Source: Collinsella sp.
Lineage (GTDB): Bacteria; Actinomycetota; Coriobacteriia; Coriobacteriales; Coriobacteriaceae
DNA: 7,183 bases
Assembly (NCBI GenBank): GCA_014871545.1
Contig: WGSR01000073.1
Span: forward strand, 1 to 7,183
Direction: 5' to 3'
Below, piece by piece: positions 6,172 through 7,183 of the stretch (position 1 is the first letter of the stretch; every line of letters starts with the position of its first letter). A program made the position numbers and the translations under genes. The notes under the pieces are model-generated. The model was given only the letters and a program-made list of their open reading frames with translations, was not told where the DNA came from and searched no databases.

Positions 6172-6275
6172 GCTTACCTGTGGGAGGCCCCTATATATCG
6201 TCCCACGCGCAGTTTCGCAGCGCAGCGAGAATGTTTGAGCATGGGATGATATATAGGGGCCTCCCACAGGTAAGC
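6172..6275 (-). repeat. Long palindromic element 2 (28-bp perfect arms, 48-nt core)
   Basis: The left arm 6172-6199 (GCTTACCTGTGGGAGG then CCCCTATATATC) is the exact reverse complement of the right arm 6248-6275. The 48-nt core 6200-6247 holds CACGCGCAGTTTCGCAGCG and CGAGAATGTTTGAGCATGG. It matches the reverse complement of element 1's core with about four substitutions and one 9-nt gap. The arms differ from those of element 1 in sequence and length but share GCTTACCT and a CCTATATC-like inner end. The element starts 13 nt after the glycosyltransferase stop codon and has the same orientation relative to that gene as element 1 has to dut. Short open frames read through it on both strands are by-products of the palindrome. 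Confidence 0.85.
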
Positions 6276-6288
6276 GGACAGTCCAATG

Positions 6289-7183
6289 CTAGCGGATATG
6301 CGCGGGTTTTTCGCCCCAGTAGAAGCGGCAGAAGGCTCGTTTGCGCTTTTGGGGTTTGCCTACGAGCTCCATGGTTGCGATGGCTATGTCTTCGGCTGCG
6401 TGGGGACGGCGCAGCACTTCGCCATTGATGAGCAGTGCCTTGAGCGACTCCGGATGATCGTGGAGATGGCGCAACGTCACGATGAGTTCTCGTGCGGTGG
6501 TGACATGCATGCTGGCGCCCATGCCGGTGAGCATCGTTGTGTTGGCCTTTTCCTGGCCATATGATTTGCCCAGCAGGATCATCGGCAGATGCGCGCACAG
6601 GCATTCGGTGACGGTGAGTCCGCCCGATTTGAGGATTGCGAGGTCGCAGCCGTGCATGAGGGCCGCCATGTCGTCCACGTAGTCCAGAACCGTGACGTTG
6701 TCGAGTTTCATGGCGTCGAAGAGCGTCTTGAGGCGGGTGGCGTATTCCTCATCCTTGCCCGGCAAAAAGACAAAATGCATGTCCTCAAAGCTGCGTAAGA
6801 AGGGGAGCGTGTGGTCCATCGCTGCTCGGAAACGCACGTATGGTTGGGGTAAACTGGCGCCGGCCATCACCAATACGACGGTTTTGTCTATGGGGAGATT
6901 GAACTTGCTGAGCTCATCTTCGCGTTTGTAATCAGTATCGAAACCGGCTCGAATGGGGATGCCCGTTATGCGGATCTTTGACTCGGGAACCTTGCGCGGG
7001 CGCAGCGTTTCGGCCATAAACTCGTTGGCCACGCAGAACAGGTCAGTGTCCTTGTGGGGCCAAAAGCCTTCTACTTCATAGTCTGTTGGTACGCAGATGA
7101 CCGGATAATCGATACCCGTGATGACGCGGGCGCCCACGGCAACATTGGCTGCTGTGATGTGCGTTGCGACCACGGCTATAGGC
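6289..7183 (-). CDS. GT28/MGDG-synthase-like glycosyltransferase, 5'-truncated
   Basis: About 297 C-terminal residues are visible; the frame is open to the right window edge, so the start is missing and the GTG at 7173 is probably an internal valine. The sequence resembles processive diacylglycerol glucosyltransferases, MGDG synthases and MurG-related GT-B enzymes. PIAVVATH at the edge looks like the end of the acceptor-side N-terminal domain, and VPTDYEVEGFWPHKDTDLFC and KIRITGIPIRAGF match the linker typical of the group. VVLVMAGAS opens the nucleotide-sugar domain, and KSGGLTVTECLCAHLPMIL (about 6630-6573) with GQEKAN forms the donor-binding signature. The expected substrate is a UDP-sugar and the acceptor a membrane lipid, acting at the inner membrane face; the exact sugar and acceptor cannot be told. 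A basic tail (KPQKRKRAFCRFYW) ends the protein and may help membrane contact. Confidence 0.88.
   Translation of the reverse strand, partial: PIAVVATHITAANVAVGARVITGIDYPVICVPTDYEVEGFWPHKDTDLFCVANEFMAETLRPRKVPESKIRITGIPIRAGFDTDYKREDELSKFNLPIDKTVVLVMAGASLPQPYVRFRAAMDHTLPFLRSFEDMHFVFLPGKDEEYATRLKTLFDAMKLDNVTVLDYVDDMAALMHGCDLAILKSGGLTVTECLCAHLPMILLGKSYGQEKANTTMLTGMGASMHVTTARELIVTLRHLHDHPESLKALLINGEVLRRPHAAEDIAIATMELVGKPQKRKRAFCRFYWGEKPAHIR

Noticed and set aside
5929..6267. Minus-strand open frame of 112 residues and a plus-strand frame at 6180-6428, both beginning MGGPYISSHAQ
   Set aside because: They start with the same peptide on opposite strands because palindromic element 2 is self-complementary. 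They cross terminator and repeat sequence and have no recognisable domain.
5908..6275. Palindromic elements as a CRISPR array or insertion sequence
   Set aside because: There are only two copies, in opposite orientation, with no regular spacers, no transposase and no visible target-site duplications.

Overview
The window looks like chromosomal core DNA from a moderately GC-rich actinobacterium. Gene order and protein style suggest the class Coriobacteriia (Collinsella-like); this is an inference from synteny and cannot be settled without a database search. The order miaB-miaA-hflX, lexA, a divergent LysM gene, then nrdR resembles the mycobacterial and corynebacterial neighbourhood, except that dapF is absent between miaA and hflX.

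Layout: (1) 2-3002, plus strand: the 3' part of miaB, then miaA and hflX. Their start and stop codons overlap (TAATG and TGATG), so this is a tight tRNA-modification/ribosome-GTPase operon. (2) 2987-4336, minus strand: lexA followed by a DUF1624-type membrane acyltransferase gene, coupled by another TAATG overlap. The acyltransferase gene is frameshifted at a six-C run close to its end, and its restored stop codon lies inside the 3' end of convergent hflX. (3) 4337-4496: a divergent SOS control region with three LexA boxes spaced exactly 28 bp apart. One box fills the gap between the -35 and -10 of a strong plus-strand promoter. (4) 4497-5892, plus strand: a small membrane-anchored LysM protein (the YneA/DivS/Rv2719c type of SOS division inhibitor), nrdR and dut. 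A 12-bp inverted repeat buries the nrdR start codon. (5) 5893-6288: 396 bases without a gene, holding a bidirectional terminator hairpin flanked by two ~103-bp palindromic elements. (6) 6289 to the window edge, minus strand: a 5'-truncated GT28/MGDG-synthase-like glycosyltransferase.

Functional theme: the centre of the window is a DNA-damage and dNTP module. LexA senses damage, the LysM protein probably delays division, NrdR controls ribonucleotide reductase, and Dut removes dUTP while supplying dUMP.

The least explained signal is the pair of palindromic elements. They share an almost identical ~48-nt core, yet their 23-bp and 28-bp arms differ in sequence and are each perfectly self-complementary. 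Each sits 13-15 nt behind the stop codon of one of the two convergent genes, in the same orientation relative to that gene.
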